Part shown: positions 1-8,125 of the stretch, one piece after another
Position numbering within the stretch: position 1 is the first letter of the stretch
How the letters are laid out: the number at the start of each line of letters is the position of its first letter
Assembly (NCBI GenBank): GCA_963780795.1
Contig: CAWADH010000008.1
Span: 434,001-498,000, forward strand
DNA length: 64,000 nt
Source: DATJGR01 sp963780795
Lineage (GTDB): Bacteria > Pseudomonadota > Gammaproteobacteria > Pseudomonadales > Azotimanducaceae
Direction of reading: 5' to 3'
Program-made: the position numbers and the translations under genes
Notes under the pieces: generated by a model
Databases searched by the model: none
Seen by the model: the letters and a program-made list of their open reading frames with translations, nothing else
What the model was told of the DNA's origin: nothing

Positions 1-790
1 CGTCACCGGCTTCAAACCGACCGCTCGCCGCGTGCCGCGAGACGGCGCGTTCCCGTTGTCGTACACGCTCGATTCGGTGGGGCCTCTGGCCGATTCAGTG
101 GCGGCTTGCGCGACGTTCGACGCGATTCTGGCTGCCGAACCTTCGCCCGCACTAACGACCTTATCGTGCCGCGGCCTGAGGCTGATGCTGCCGCGCAGCA
201 GTGCGCTGGACGACCTCGACCCTGCGGTGGCGGCGGCGTTCGATGCGGCGCTTGCAACGCTGATCGACGCGGGCGCGCTGGTCATCGAGGCGCCAATGCC
301 GCTGTTCGATCGCCAGGCAGAGTATTTCCGCGCGGGCGGATTCGCGGGGGCCGAGGCGTATTCGATTCACCGGCGCTGGCTCGATCGGTCCGATGAATAC
401 GATCCGCGCGTGGGCAAACGCATCGTGCTGGGAAAGGACCTTTCGGGTGCGGACTACGTGGACCTGACCCGGTTGCGTACTGCGTCCGTCCGGGAGTTCG
501 AATCCGTGGCCGCGCCGTTCGACGCGATTCTGATGCCGACTGTGCCGTGCATCGCGCCTACGATCGCGGAAGCGACGGCCAGCGATGAAGACTATTTCCG
601 GTGGAATGGCCGCATTCTCCGCAATGTCGGGTTGATCAATTTTCTGGATGGTTGCGCGGCGTCGCTGCCGTGTCATGAAGCGGAAGCGGCGCCGGTAGGG
701 CTGTCGGTGTGTGGGGTCGGGATGAGCGACCGGCATACACTGGCGGTTGCGGCGGCAGTCGAGGCCGCATTAGGTGTTGCGGCGGGTTAG
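1..790 (+). CDS. Amidase (amidase-signature family), C-terminal part
   Basis: This gene enters from the left edge, so its start and the Ser-cisSer-Lys catalytic region lie outside the window. The frame is open from base 2, and the first residues (VTGFKPT, then about ten residues on PLSYTLDSVGPLADS) match the segment just after the catalytic serine in GatA-like amidases. The C-terminal stretch with SLPC and APVGLSV is also typical of the family. Such enzymes hydrolyse amides to acids plus ammonia in the cytoplasm; the substrate cannot be told from this part. An amidase could act after the nitrile hydratase near 44 kb, but it is 43 kb away and nothing else links them. Confidence 0.85.
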   Translation, partial: VTGFKPTARRVPRDGAFPLSYTLDSVGPLADSVAACATFDAILAAEPSPALTTLSCRGLRLMLPRSSALDDLDPAVAAAFDAALATLIDAGALVIEAPMPLFDRQAEYFRAGGFAGAEAYSIHRRWLDRSDEYDPRVGKRIVLGKDLSGADYVDLTRLRTASVREFESVAAPFDAILMPTVPCIAPTIAEATASDEDYFRWNGRILRNVGLINFLDGCAASLPCHEAEAAPVGLSVCGVGMSDRHTLAVAAAVEAALGVAAG

Positions 791-802
791 GCCGATTTGG
801 TT

Positions 803-1171
803 GTGCACGACTTCAGTGAGTTCGCGCAGTTCGTGCTTGGCCAGCTCACAGACCTCGGCGAGGTTTCCCACGGCCGCTTCTTCGGCGGGGTCGGATTCAA
901 GCTCGGCGACGTCCAGTTCGCGATGTGCATGAGCGACACGTTGTACTTCGTGGTGGACGACTCGACGCGCGCGCAGTACATCGCGATGGGCGCGAAGCCG
1001 TTCGAGTATGGAACCGCGAAGGGCACCCGGCTGGTGCAGCGCTACTACGAAGTGCCGGCCGAGGTACTCGAAGACCGCGACGCGCTCACGGAGTGGGCAC
1101 AGGCTGCCGTTTCCATCGCGATGCGGCCGAATGCGAAAGGGAGGTCAAAGACAACGAAGCGATCGCGCTGA
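803..1171 (+). CDS. TfoX/Sxy N-terminal domain protein
   Basis: A protein of about 122 residues with only the TfoX N-terminal domain. The GRFFGGVGFK turn, the FAMCMSDTLYFVVDD strand pair and the lysine-rich tail are characteristic. Full TfoX/Sxy proteins activate competence genes, but stand-alone N-terminal domains are common and of unknown function. I prefer the GTG start at 803; a TTG at 797 is in frame, and neither has a clear ribosome-binding site. It lies 12 bases after the amidase stop and may be read through from it. It has no DNA-binding domain of its own. Confidence 0.75.
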   Translation: MHDFSEFAQFVLGQLTDLGEVSHGRFFGGVGFKLGDVQFAMCMSDTLYFVVDDSTRAQYIAMGAKPFEYGTAKGTRLVQRYYEVPAEVLEDRDALTEWAQAAVSIAMRPNAKGRSKTTKRSR

Positions 1172-1220
1172 GCGAGCGGGTACCATTGCGGCTCAGTCGG
1201 CGGATCGGAACGGAGGCGAC

Positions 1221-2246
1221 ATGCGCGCGGCATTGATGGAACGCGGTTCGATCTGGGTCGATACACTGCCCGACCCGATACCTCTCGCCGGTGAAGTGCT
1301 CGTCAGAACCCGCGCGTGTGGCATCTGCGGCTCGGACCTGCACGCGGCCCGGCACACCGAAGCGTTCGTGAACACCAGCCGCGAAGCCGGCGGCGCGTTC
1401 AAGCTGACGACGTTCGACCCCGTCGTGCTCGGGCACGAGTTCTCGGCCGAGATCGTCGACTACGGTCCGAACACGCCCCATGATCTGCCCGCTGGGACTG
1501 TCGTCTGTTCCGTGCCGATGCTCGCGCGCGCGAGCCCGCTCGCCGTTGGCTACTCCAGAGAGATTCCGGGCGGCTTTGCCGAATACATGGTGCTGTCGCG
1601 GTCGCTGCTGCAGCGCGTGCCGGATGGAACGCCCGATACGCACGCGGCACTCACGGAACCGTTGGCGGTCGGTCTGCACGCCGTGAACAAGGCGCGCCTC
1701 GGGCCCAACGATGCGGTGCTGGTGCTCGGTTGTGGTCCTGTCGGCCTCGCGGTGATTACCGCGCTGAAGCAACGCGGCACTGCGCCGGTGTTCGCGGCGG
1801 ACTATTCGCCGCGCCGCCGCAGCCTCGCGCTCGGTCAGGGTGTCGATGCGGTGGTCGATCCGCGCGTCGAGTCGCCTTATCAATACCCGGAGCTGCGGCG
1901 TTCCGAGAACGTGGTGATATTCGAGTGCATCGGCGTGCCGGGCATGATCGACCAGGTATTCCTGGCGGCGCCGCGTAACGCGCGCATCGTGGTGGTCGGC
2001 GTGTGTCTCGAGATGGATCACAGCCGGCCGCTGATCGCGATCAACAAGGAACTGTCGGTGCAATACGTGCTCGGCTACACGCTCGACGAGTTCAACGAAT
2101 CGCTGCGGCGCATCGCCGACGGGTCGTTCGACGTGGCGCCTCTCATCACCGGTCGCGTCGGCCTCGACGAAGTGGCCGGCGCATTCGAGGCGCTGCGCGA
2201 TCCCGAGCAGCACGCGAAGATTCTGGTGGAACCGTGGCGGGTCTGA
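1221..2246 (+). CDS. Zinc-binding alcohol dehydrogenase (MDR family)
   Basis: A 341-residue medium-chain dehydrogenase/reductase, expected to oxidise an alcohol with NAD(P). Visible features are the catalytic-zinc residues Cys36 (in CGICGSDLH), His72 and Glu73, and the Rossmann turn GCGPVG near residues 170-175. The four-cysteine structural-zinc lobe usual in this family is absent: residues 90-120 have no repeated CxxC. The ATG at 1221 follows GGAG at 1212-1215; a longer upstream reading frame is only the open GC-rich frame. Its stop abuts the end of the decayed gene on the other strand. Substrate unknown. Confidence 0.85.
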   Translation: MRAALMERGSIWVDTLPDPIPLAGEVLVRTRACGICGSDLHAARHTEAFVNTSREAGGAFKLTTFDPVVLGHEFSAEIVDYGPNTPHDLPAGTVVCSVPMLARASPLAVGYSREIPGGFAEYMVLSRSLLQRVPDGTPDTHAALTEPLAVGLHAVNKARLGPNDAVLVLGCGPVGLAVITALKQRGTAPVFAADYSPRRRSLALGQGVDAVVDPRVESPYQYPELRRSENVVIFECIGVPGMIDQVFLAAPRNARIVVVGVCLEMDHSRPLIAINKELSVQYVLGYTLDEFNESLRRIADGSFDVAPLITGRVGLDEVAGAFEALRDPEQHAKILVEPWRV

Positions 2247-2453
2247 TCAGAACGGTTTGAGCATCACCAGCCGCACGCTCAGCGCGGCGCGCGTCCGTGG
2301 ATCGGGCCGACGCTCGCGGTCACCGCAGGGAGCCCGAACGCATGCTTCAACGGCACTGCGATGCAGACCAGCACGACCAGTGTGCGCCCTCGACGAGCGA
2401 CGCCACGCGCAGCGCCACAGCCACGCACGCTCGCAGTCCCGCTGCGTCGTCAT
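2247..2453 (-). pseudogene. Decayed DUF3817 integral membrane protein
   Basis: Reading the minus strand in three frames recovers pieces of a DUF3817 protein: LRVASLVEG, then TLVVLVCIAVPLKHAFGLP and ASVGPIHG one frame over, then a short C-terminus ending at 2247. DUF3817 proteins are small three-helix membrane proteins of roughly 90-110 residues, so the middle also looks deleted. The ATG at 2453 overlaps the stop of the PfpI gene by one base (TGATG), suggesting a former two-gene operon. A 68-codon frame stays open across the locus, but its translation lacks the family signature. Sequence error in this short stretch is the alternative. Confidence 0.5.
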
Positions 2454-3169
2454 CAGACGGCGACGGTTTGCGGCATGGCAGCCGCGCTCGCTTCCTGTAT
2501 CGCCGCAGCGACGAACGCCAACGCCTGTGCGGTGATTTCGGGCCCGGCGGAATCGGGAGACCCGGCATCGAACGGCGGGGCCGGGTCGTATTCGAGCGCG
2601 AGTTGCGACAGCTTGGCCGCGTCTTCGCCGCGCAGCTTTGCGAGCAGCGTGAGTCCGAAGTCGATGCCGGCGGTTACGCCGCCACCGGACACGCGATTGC
2701 GGTCGGTCACCACGCGCGTCCTTACGACCTCGACACCGAACGCGCCGAGCATGTCGAGCGCGGACCAGTGCGACGTCGCTTTGTAACCCTGCAACAGTCC
2801 CGCCGCCGCGAGGATGAGGGAGCCTGAACACACCGACGTGACGAACTTCGCCGTCGCGCCGCGATCGCGCAGGAATGCCAGCGTTTCCGCGTCCTGCATC
2901 ACCGCGGCGGTACCGAAGCCACCGGGCACGAACAGAATGTCGAGTTGTTTTGGACAGTCGTCGAACGTGGCGCTCGGTTCGATGCGTATGCCGGTATCGG
3001 TGGTTACCGCGGCGCGCGTCTTCCAGACGAGGTGGATCTTCGAATGCATCGACAGCGTCGCTTCCGGTCCGGCGAGATCGAGCAGCGTAAGCCCGGGATA
3101 CAGCAGCATCGCCACCTGCAGCGGCGCCTCGGCGCGGTCGTTGGTCGGCCACTGAAGATTGTCGGTCAT
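2453..3169 (-). CDS. DJ-1/PfpI family protein (isonitrile hydratase-like)
   Basis: A 238-residue cytoplasmic protein of the DJ-1/PfpI superfamily. The nucleophile elbow is the conserved Cys in FVTSVCSGSLILAAAG, preceded by ILFVPGGFGT and followed by ATSHW, as in isonitrile hydratases and amidotransferase-like domains next to GlxA regulators. The start chosen is the ATG at 3169, with GGAG about seven bases upstream; the frame extends further without similarity. It is divergent from the GlxA-type regulator at 3334, which has the same fold at its N-terminus, so the regulator probably controls this gene. True substrate unknown. Confidence 0.85.
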   Translation of the reverse strand: MTDNLQWPTNDRAEAPLQVAMLLYPGLTLLDLAGPEATLSMHSKIHLVWKTRAAVTTDTGIRIEPSATFDDCPKQLDILFVPGGFGTAAVMQDAETLAFLRDRGATAKFVTSVCSGSLILAAAGLLQGYKATSHWSALDMLGAFGVEVVRTRVVTDRNRVSGGGVTAGIDFGLTLLAKLRGEDAAKLSQLALEYDPAPPFDAGSPDSAGPEITAQALAFVAAAIQEASAAAMPQTVAV

Positions 3170-3250
3170 GGCGTTACTCCGGCTGGTTGCGGTGCATCGT
3201 GTCGAAGTCCGGCCGTCTGGACCAGTGGCTAAAATGACATCTTTCGCAAT

Positions 3251-3332
3251 TTTCACGCCACCATCGCGTACCATCGACAGCTTTTCGATGGTATTGTGCT
3301 GGCGTGAAATGTACTTTGTGCTGATATTCAGC
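3251..3332. promoter_or_regulatory. Nested inverted repeats in divergent promoter region
   Basis: Between the PfpI gene and the GlxA-type regulator there are two perfect nested inverted repeats. The outer arms are TTTCACGCCA (3251-3260) and TGGCGTGAAA (3300-3309). The inner arms are TACCATCGA (3269-3277) and TCGATGGTA (3285-3293), with a 7-base centre. ACCATCG also recurs directly at a 10-base step (3260 and 3270). A third repeat, GCTGA-TAT-TCAGC, lies at 3320-3332, directly before the regulator's ATG. I infer an operator, probably for the AraC-type regulator acting on both genes, with possible occlusion of the ribosome site. Confidence 0.6.
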
Positions 3333-3333
3333 C

Positions 3334-4266
3334 ATGCACGTCGTCTCGGTTCTGGCGCTTCACGGAGTGATCGCGTTCGATCTCACGCTCGCGTGCGACG
3401 GCTTTTCGCGCGTACAGGTGAACGGCCGCAACGCCTATCAGGTTCGCGTATGCGGTGAAGCGCCGATCGTCAAAGCCGGATTGTTCGACCTGCACGTGCC
3501 GTGGGGTCTCGAACACATCCACCGCGCCGATACGGTGATCGTGCCCGGCATCGAGAATGCGTCGATGCCGATCAGCCCCGCCGTGGTCGATGCGGTGCGC
3601 GCGGCGGCGCGGCGCGGCGCACGCGTAGCGTCGATCTGCAGCGGCGCGTTCGTGCTGGCGGCCGCGGGTCTGCTCGACGGCAAACGCGCCACCACGCATT
3701 GGCTCGCGGTGCGCGAACTGGCCGAGCGCTACCCGGCGATCGACGTCGATCCGAACGTACTGTACGTCGACAACGGCAGCATTCTGACGTCGGCCGGCGC
3801 GGCGGCCGGCATCGACCTGTGCCTGCACATGATCCGCCGCGATCACGGGTCCGCGGTTGCGGCAGATGCTGCACGGCGCGCGGTCGTGCCGCTCGAACGC
3901 GACGGCGGGCAGGCGCAATACATCGTGCACGAGCCACCTGGCTCGGCTAGCAGCCTCGCCCCGGTATTGCAGTGGATGGCGTCGCACCTGAACACGGATC
4001 TCAGTCTGGAAAGAGTCGCGCGTCGCGCGGCGATGAGCACGCGCACTCTCAGCAGGCGCTTCCGCGACCAGACCGGAACCACGCCGCTGCAATGGTTGCT
4101 GACGGAGCGGATAAGGCGCGCGCAGCAGTTGCTGGAGTCGAGCGACCTGTCGATTGAGCAGATCGCCACCAAGGTGGGGTTCGAGAACGCGACGAACCTG
4201 CGTCAGCGCTTCGCTCGTGTGGTCGGGACGTCTCCTCGCGCATATCGCCGCGCATTCGGGCGTTGA
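3334..4266 (+). CDS. GlxA-type transcriptional regulator (PfpI + AraC domains)
   Basis: A 310-residue regulator: a DJ-1/PfpI-like domain (about 1-185, with VASICSGAFVLAAAGLLDG and TTHW) followed by an AraC/XylS double helix-turn-helix (about 205-305, ending with IATKVGFENATNLRQRFARVVGTSP and an R-AY box). In this family the first domain senses a small molecule and the second binds DNA, usually as an activator of nearby catabolic genes. The ATG at 3334 has no good Shine-Dalgarno and is immediately preceded by a small inverted repeat. The obvious target is the divergent PfpI gene; the HIT-DUF427 gene starts 58 bases downstream. Confidence 0.88.
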   Translation: MHVVSVLALHGVIAFDLTLACDGFSRVQVNGRNAYQVRVCGEAPIVKAGLFDLHVPWGLEHIHRADTVIVPGIENASMPISPAVVDAVRAAARRGARVASICSGAFVLAAAGLLDGKRATTHWLAVRELAERYPAIDVDPNVLYVDNGSILTSAGAAAGIDLCLHMIRRDHGSAVAADAARRAVVPLERDGGQAQYIVHEPPGSASSLAPVLQWMASHLNTDLSLERVARRAAMSTRTLSRRFRDQTGTTPLQWLLTERIRRAQQLLESSDLSIEQIATKVGFENATNLRQRFARVVGTSPRAYRRAFGR

Positions 4267-4324
4267 TCTTGCAGAGGGCGCCGCTCATAGTGACGCGCTC
4301 CCTTCTTTCAAACTGGACGACGCC

Positions 4325-5110
4325 GTGGCTTTCGAACTGCATCCTCGTCTCGCCGCCGATGCGATCAGCGTCGGACATCTGCCGCTCTGCAACCTGCTGC
4401 TGAACAACGACGCGCGTTTTCCATGGTGCATTCTCGTGCCCCGGCTCGAAGGACTGCGCGATTTCCACGAGATTCCGCCGCAGCATCGCGACGCGCTGTT
4501 CGCCGAGATCGAGCGCGTCTCCGTTGCGCTTCGACAACTCACGAACGCCGACAAGATGAACGTCGCCGCGCTCGGCAACATGGTGCCGCAGCTGCACATC
4601 CACGTGATCGCGCGGCATACCACCGATGCCGCGTGGCCGTCGCCGGTGTGGAGCGCGCCGGGCGCCATTCCGTATCCGGACCCGATGCCATTCGTCGAAC
4701 GACTGCGCGCGCGGCTCGAGTTGCATCCCGCGCCGGGATTCGCGCAACACCCGCGCCATCGCGTCGACATTGCGCCGACGCGCGCGCAGGTAGAGGTCGA
4801 ATTCGGCGGCACCGTCATCGCAAGAACGCAGAACGCACTGCTGGTCGACGAGTCGCGGCACGACCTCGTGTACTACGTGCCGCGGCGCGACGTGCGGATG
4901 GATCTCCTCACCGCCACGCAACACGACAGTTACTGTCCGTTCAAGGGCACGGCGCGATATTGGACGATCGCCGTCGGCGAGCATCGCGCGGAAAACGCCG
5001 TGTGGGCTTACGACGATCCTTACGACGAAGCGTTGCCGCTGCGCGGTCACGCCGCCTTTTATACCGACCGGGTCGATCGCATCACGATCGACGGCAAATC
5101 CGATCGCTGA
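4325..5110 (+). CDS. HIT-DUF427 fusion protein
   Basis: One open frame of about 261 residues carries two domains. Residues 1-130 are a HIT (histidine triad) nucleotide-binding domain with the motif QLHIHVIAR, which resembles HxHxH-type nucleotide hydrolases/transferases. Residues about 155-255 are a DUF427 domain (FGGTVIAR, YYVPRRDVRMDLL, YCPFKGTARYW, HAAFYTDRVD). These are normally separate genes. The start is taken as GTG 4325, because the HIT homology begins with FELHPRLAADAISVG; no strong ribosome-binding site is seen. Loss of a stop between two former genes, or a sequence error, could also explain the fusion. Confidence 0.8.
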   Translation: MAFELHPRLAADAISVGHLPLCNLLLNNDARFPWCILVPRLEGLRDFHEIPPQHRDALFAEIERVSVALRQLTNADKMNVAALGNMVPQLHIHVIARHTTDAAWPSPVWSAPGAIPYPDPMPFVERLRARLELHPAPGFAQHPRHRVDIAPTRAQVEVEFGGTVIARTQNALLVDESRHDLVYYVPRRDVRMDLLTATQHDSYCPFKGTARYWTIAVGEHRAENAVWAYDDPYDEALPLRGHAAFYTDRVDRITIDGKSDR

Positions 5111-5138
5111 AACGCACCGAACCGGAGACCCCACGAAA

Positions 5139-5957
5139 ATGCGACACGCTTTAGCTCTGCTCCTCGCCACCCTGAGTCTCGCTGCACACGGCACCCCGCT
5201 CGACGAAGCGTTGGCCGGCAGCCAGCGCGATCCTGCGAACGTCGCGCGCGACGTGTATCGGCATCCGAAGCAGGTGCTGGAATTCTTCGGCGTGAAGCCG
5301 AACTCGGTGGTGGTGGAAGTGTGGCCCGGCACTGGCTGGTGGACCGAGATCCTCGGACCGTATCTGCACGATCACGGCATCTACTACGCCGCGGGATTCC
5401 CGACGACCCTGAAAGGCGTGCCGGAGTATCAGATCGCCGCGCAGGCGACGCTCGCCGACAAGCTTGCCGGTTCGCCGTTGTACGACCACGTGGTGCTGAC
5501 GCAACTCGGCTATCCGGGGCGTCTAGTGATGGCGCCTCCTGGACACGTCGACGTGTTGATGACGTTCCGCAACGTTCACAACTGGCTCGCCGGCGGATAC
5601 GCGCAGGAGATGTTCGCCGCATTCAGCCGCACCCTGAAATCCGGCGGCGTGCTCGGCGTGGTGGAACACCGCGCCAAACCCGGCACGTCGATCGATGTAA
5701 TGAAGAAGACCGGCTACATGACCGAGGAATACGTCATCGGTCTCGCCAAGGAAGCGGGTTTCACGCTCGAAGGCAAGTCGGAGGTCAACGCGAATCCAAA
5801 AGACGATACCGATCATCCGCAAGGCGTATGGTCGCTGCCGCCGAACCTGCGCGTTTGCCAACCGATGCCTGAAGGGGCGGAGAAAGACGCATGCGTCGCC
5901 GAGTATCGCGCGATCGGGGAGTCGGACCGCATGACGTTGAAGTTTCGGAAACGCTAA
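5139..5957 (+). CDS. Predicted periplasmic methyltransferase-like protein
   Basis: A 272-residue exported protein. The N-terminus MRHALALLLATLSLAAHG is a signal peptide; the mature part starts PLDEALAGSQRDPANVARD and continues VLEFFGVKPNSVVVEVWPGTGWWTEIL, the SAM-binding motif I of the COG4798-type 'predicted methyltransferase' family. The motif VLMTFRNVHNW and the late VEHRAKPG follow the family. Its location makes normal SAM-dependent chemistry puzzling, and the function is unknown. Two cysteines near the C-terminus may form a disulfide. Its stop overlaps the convergent ammonia-lyase gene by four bases. Confidence 0.75.
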   Translation: MRHALALLLATLSLAAHGTPLDEALAGSQRDPANVARDVYRHPKQVLEFFGVKPNSVVVEVWPGTGWWTEILGPYLHDHGIYYAAGFPTTLKGVPEYQIAAQATLADKLAGSPLYDHVVLTQLGYPGRLVMAPPGHVDVLMTFRNVHNWLAGGYAQEMFAAFSRTLKSGGVLGVVEHRAKPGTSIDVMKKTGYMTEEYVIGLAKEAGFTLEGKSEVNANPKDDTDHPQGVWSLPPNLRVCQPMPEGAEKDACVAEYRAIGESDRMTLKFRKR

Positions 5958-7093
5958 GCGCGCTGTTCGGCCAAATCCGCGAGCGGCGCCTCGGTAACCA
6001 CGAACAGCGCGTCGCTGTCCGGTCCCAAACCTAGACGCGCGCGTTCCCCGGCCGACATCGCGACGCGGCGCAATGCTGCAAATCCCGCCGCGCCGGATGG
6101 AGTCGTGGCGAGGTCGTGACGTTCGAGCAGCGCACAGGCCGCCTCCGCTTCGGCGTCGCTGACGGTGGCATAGGCCGCCGTCAGCGCGCGCAGTACCGGC
6201 CACGCCGCGGCCGACGGCGCGTAACAGGCAAGGCGGCCCATGTTGGTCGACACAGTTTGCGGAATCGCCATTGCCCGATCGGCGCGCGCGCTGGCCTGCA
6301 GACACGCAGCCGACTGCGGTTCCGCGACGATCACTTTCGGCGCGCGCTCGCCGAGAACCGCGACGAAATGCGCCGCGACCGCCGCCGCCAATCCGCCGAC
6401 ACCGGCCTGCAGAAACACGTGCGACGGCGGCGAGTCCGCTGCAAGAATCTCCGCCGCGATTACCGTGTAGCCTTCCATCACGTATCGGACTGTCGCATCG
6501 TCTGCCTCAGTCGCGCAGTCGGACACGACGACCCAACCATTCGACCCGGCCGCACGGCGACATGCGTCGAGCGAGTCTTCGTAACTGCCCGGCACCAGCA
6601 CGATCTCGGCCCCCTGCGCGGCGATCGCGCGTACCTGTTCCGGCGGCGCGTCGGCGGTGACGAAGATGCGGCAGCGCGCGCCGACGAGCCGCGCACCCGC
6701 CGCGACGGAACAGCCGTGGTTGCCCGCGGTGGCAGCGGTGAAGGTGGTGTCGCGAAGCACCGGTTCGGCATTGCGGATCACGTCGGTGATCGACGTTACC
6801 GCGTCGCGTTCCCGCGATACGAGTTGCGCACTCAGACGCAACACTGCGTACGCGCCGCCGAGCGCCTTGAAACTGCGCAGGCCGAGACGCGCGCGTTCGT
6901 CCTTCGCCCGCACGTTTGTCAATCCCCACTCGCGCGCGAGGCTGTCCAGCCGCCGCAACGGCGTCGGCGGCCTGTGCTCGGGACATCCAACCAGCGCACC
7001 GCGAACGCGCTCCGCCGTTGCAGGACCGAACGCAGCGACGAGAGCAGCAACCGTGTCCCGGTCACGGGTTTCGGAATGGAAGATCGACGACAT
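5954..7093 (-). CDS. Diaminopropionate ammonia-lyase-like PLP enzyme
   Basis: A 379-residue fold-type II PLP enzyme. Lys76 in GLRSFKALGGAYAV is the expected Schiff-base lysine, matching the position in E. coli diaminopropionate ammonia-lyase (YgeX). Also visible are AKDERARLGL, the asparagine-containing TAATAGNHG loop that binds the PLP phosphate region, the YVMEGYTVIAAEI segment and the glycine-rich QAGVGGLAAAV loop. The enzyme converts 2,3-diaminopropionate to pyruvate and ammonia; threonine/serine dehydratase-like activity is an alternative. It lies just upstream of the aldo/keto reductase in the direction of transcription's end and may share a transcript (9-base gap). Confidence 0.8.
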   Translation of the reverse strand: MSSIFHSETRDRDTVAALVAAFGPATAERVRGALVGCPEHRPPTPLRRLDSLAREWGLTNVRAKDERARLGLRSFKALGGAYAVLRLSAQLVSRERDAVTSITDVIRNAEPVLRDTTFTAATAGNHGCSVAAGARLVGARCRIFVTADAPPEQVRAIAAQGAEIVLVPGSYEDSLDACRRAAGSNGWVVVSDCATEADDATVRYVMEGYTVIAAEILAADSPPSHVFLQAGVGGLAAAVAAHFVAVLGERAPKVIVAEPQSAACLQASARADRAMAIPQTVSTNMGRLACYAPSAAAWPVLRALTAAYATVSDAEAEAACALLERHDLATTPSGAAGFAALRRVAMSAGERARLGLGPDSDALFVVTEAPLADLAEQRA

Positions 7094-7102
7094 GGATCCC
7101 GC

Positions 7103-8080
7103 TCAGCGCCTGCCGACGGCTTCGTCGATCTGCCGGGTGAGTTGCGCCGACAGCGCGCCTTCCGCCTCCGCTTCGAGGCACTCGCGCAGTTCGACGCGGT
7201 TCTTCACTCCGATGATCACCGTATCCACGTCCACGCCGAAGGCGTATCGGTGCGCGAGCTTTGCGGTGCTGGTACCCAACGACCGGGCCAGGGCGCGCAA
7301 CGGCGCGGCGCGTTCGAAATCGCGGCGATCCGGGTCGTTCACCTGCAGGTCGCGATCGAGTTGGTCAGTGAGCGCTCCGGCCTGCACGGCGCGGATGCCT
7401 TCGATGCCCACGCCGGCGGCGCGCGCCGCTGCGATGATGTCACGCGGCCGCGCCGGCTCGTCGAAGCGGCGCATTCCGCCGGCGGAATCGAGACAATTCG
7501 CCACGCACTGCACCACCGCGGGCTTCGGCTCGGTGCGCAATGAGTCGATGATCGTCTCGGGCAAGCCGACGCCGGTGATGCCCCAGTTGCCGATGAGGCC
7601 TTCGCGCATCAGCGCTTCGAACGCGGGAATGACCTGCTCGCGGTAGATCGACACCGGCGTGGCGAATCGATCCTGCACCTCGGCGTCGCGCGGGAAGCGA
7701 TAGCCGTCGGGGATGATGTTCGAGTGCAACAGCAGCAGATCGACGCGCGACAGCCGCATGGCGGCGAGGCTTCGTTCGAGATGTCGGCGAATGACCGCAG
7801 CCGACTCCGACGGCACCGCCGGCGTACCGAGTTGACACTTCGTGGTGAAGCGGATGCCGGCCGGCGGACATCCTTCGAACGCAGCTCCGATCACGGCCTC
7901 TGCTTCACCCCGTCCGTACAGCGGCGCGAGATCGAACAGCGTGATGCCGCCATCGACGGCGGCGTGCACGGTGGCCACCGCTTCCGCGCGATCGGTTCGC
8001 CCCCATACCTGACCGAGCCCGCCGCCGCCTAGCGTCAATCGGCTCACCGGCCAGAGATTTCCCAAACGTCGCGTCTGCAT
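7103..8080 (-). CDS. Aldo/keto reductase
   Basis: A 325-residue aldo/keto reductase (TIM barrel, NADPH-dependent carbonyl reduction). The full catalytic tetrad is visible: Asp50 and Tyr55 in FDLAPLYGRGEAE, Lys81 in TTKCQLG, His119 in LLLLHSN. It resembles the L-fucose/D-threo-aldose dehydrogenase-like subgroup (GLIGNWGITGV, late VDTVIIGVKN). The start is ATG 8080; the frame continues far upstream only as a shadow of the aminotransferase. It runs into the diaminopropionate ammonia-lyase gene nine bases on, so the two are probably co-transcribed. Confidence 0.88.
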   Translation of the reverse strand: MQTRRLGNLWPVSRLTLGGGGLGQVWGRTDRAEAVATVHAAVDGGITLFDLAPLYGRGEAEAVIGAAFEGCPPAGIRFTTKCQLGTPAVPSESAAVIRRHLERSLAAMRLSRVDLLLLHSNIIPDGYRFPRDAEVQDRFATPVSIYREQVIPAFEALMREGLIGNWGITGVGLPETIIDSLRTEPKPAVVQCVANCLDSAGGMRRFDEPARPRDIIAAARAAGVGIEGIRAVQAGALTDQLDRDLQVNDPDRRDFERAAPLRALARSLGTSTAKLAHRYAFGVDVDTVIIGVKNRVELRECLEAEAEGALSAQLTRQIDEAVGRR

Positions 8081-8125
8081 GCATGCGATCCTAGTGGCGT
8101 GTTCCGAAAGTTGATAGGGCCGCCC

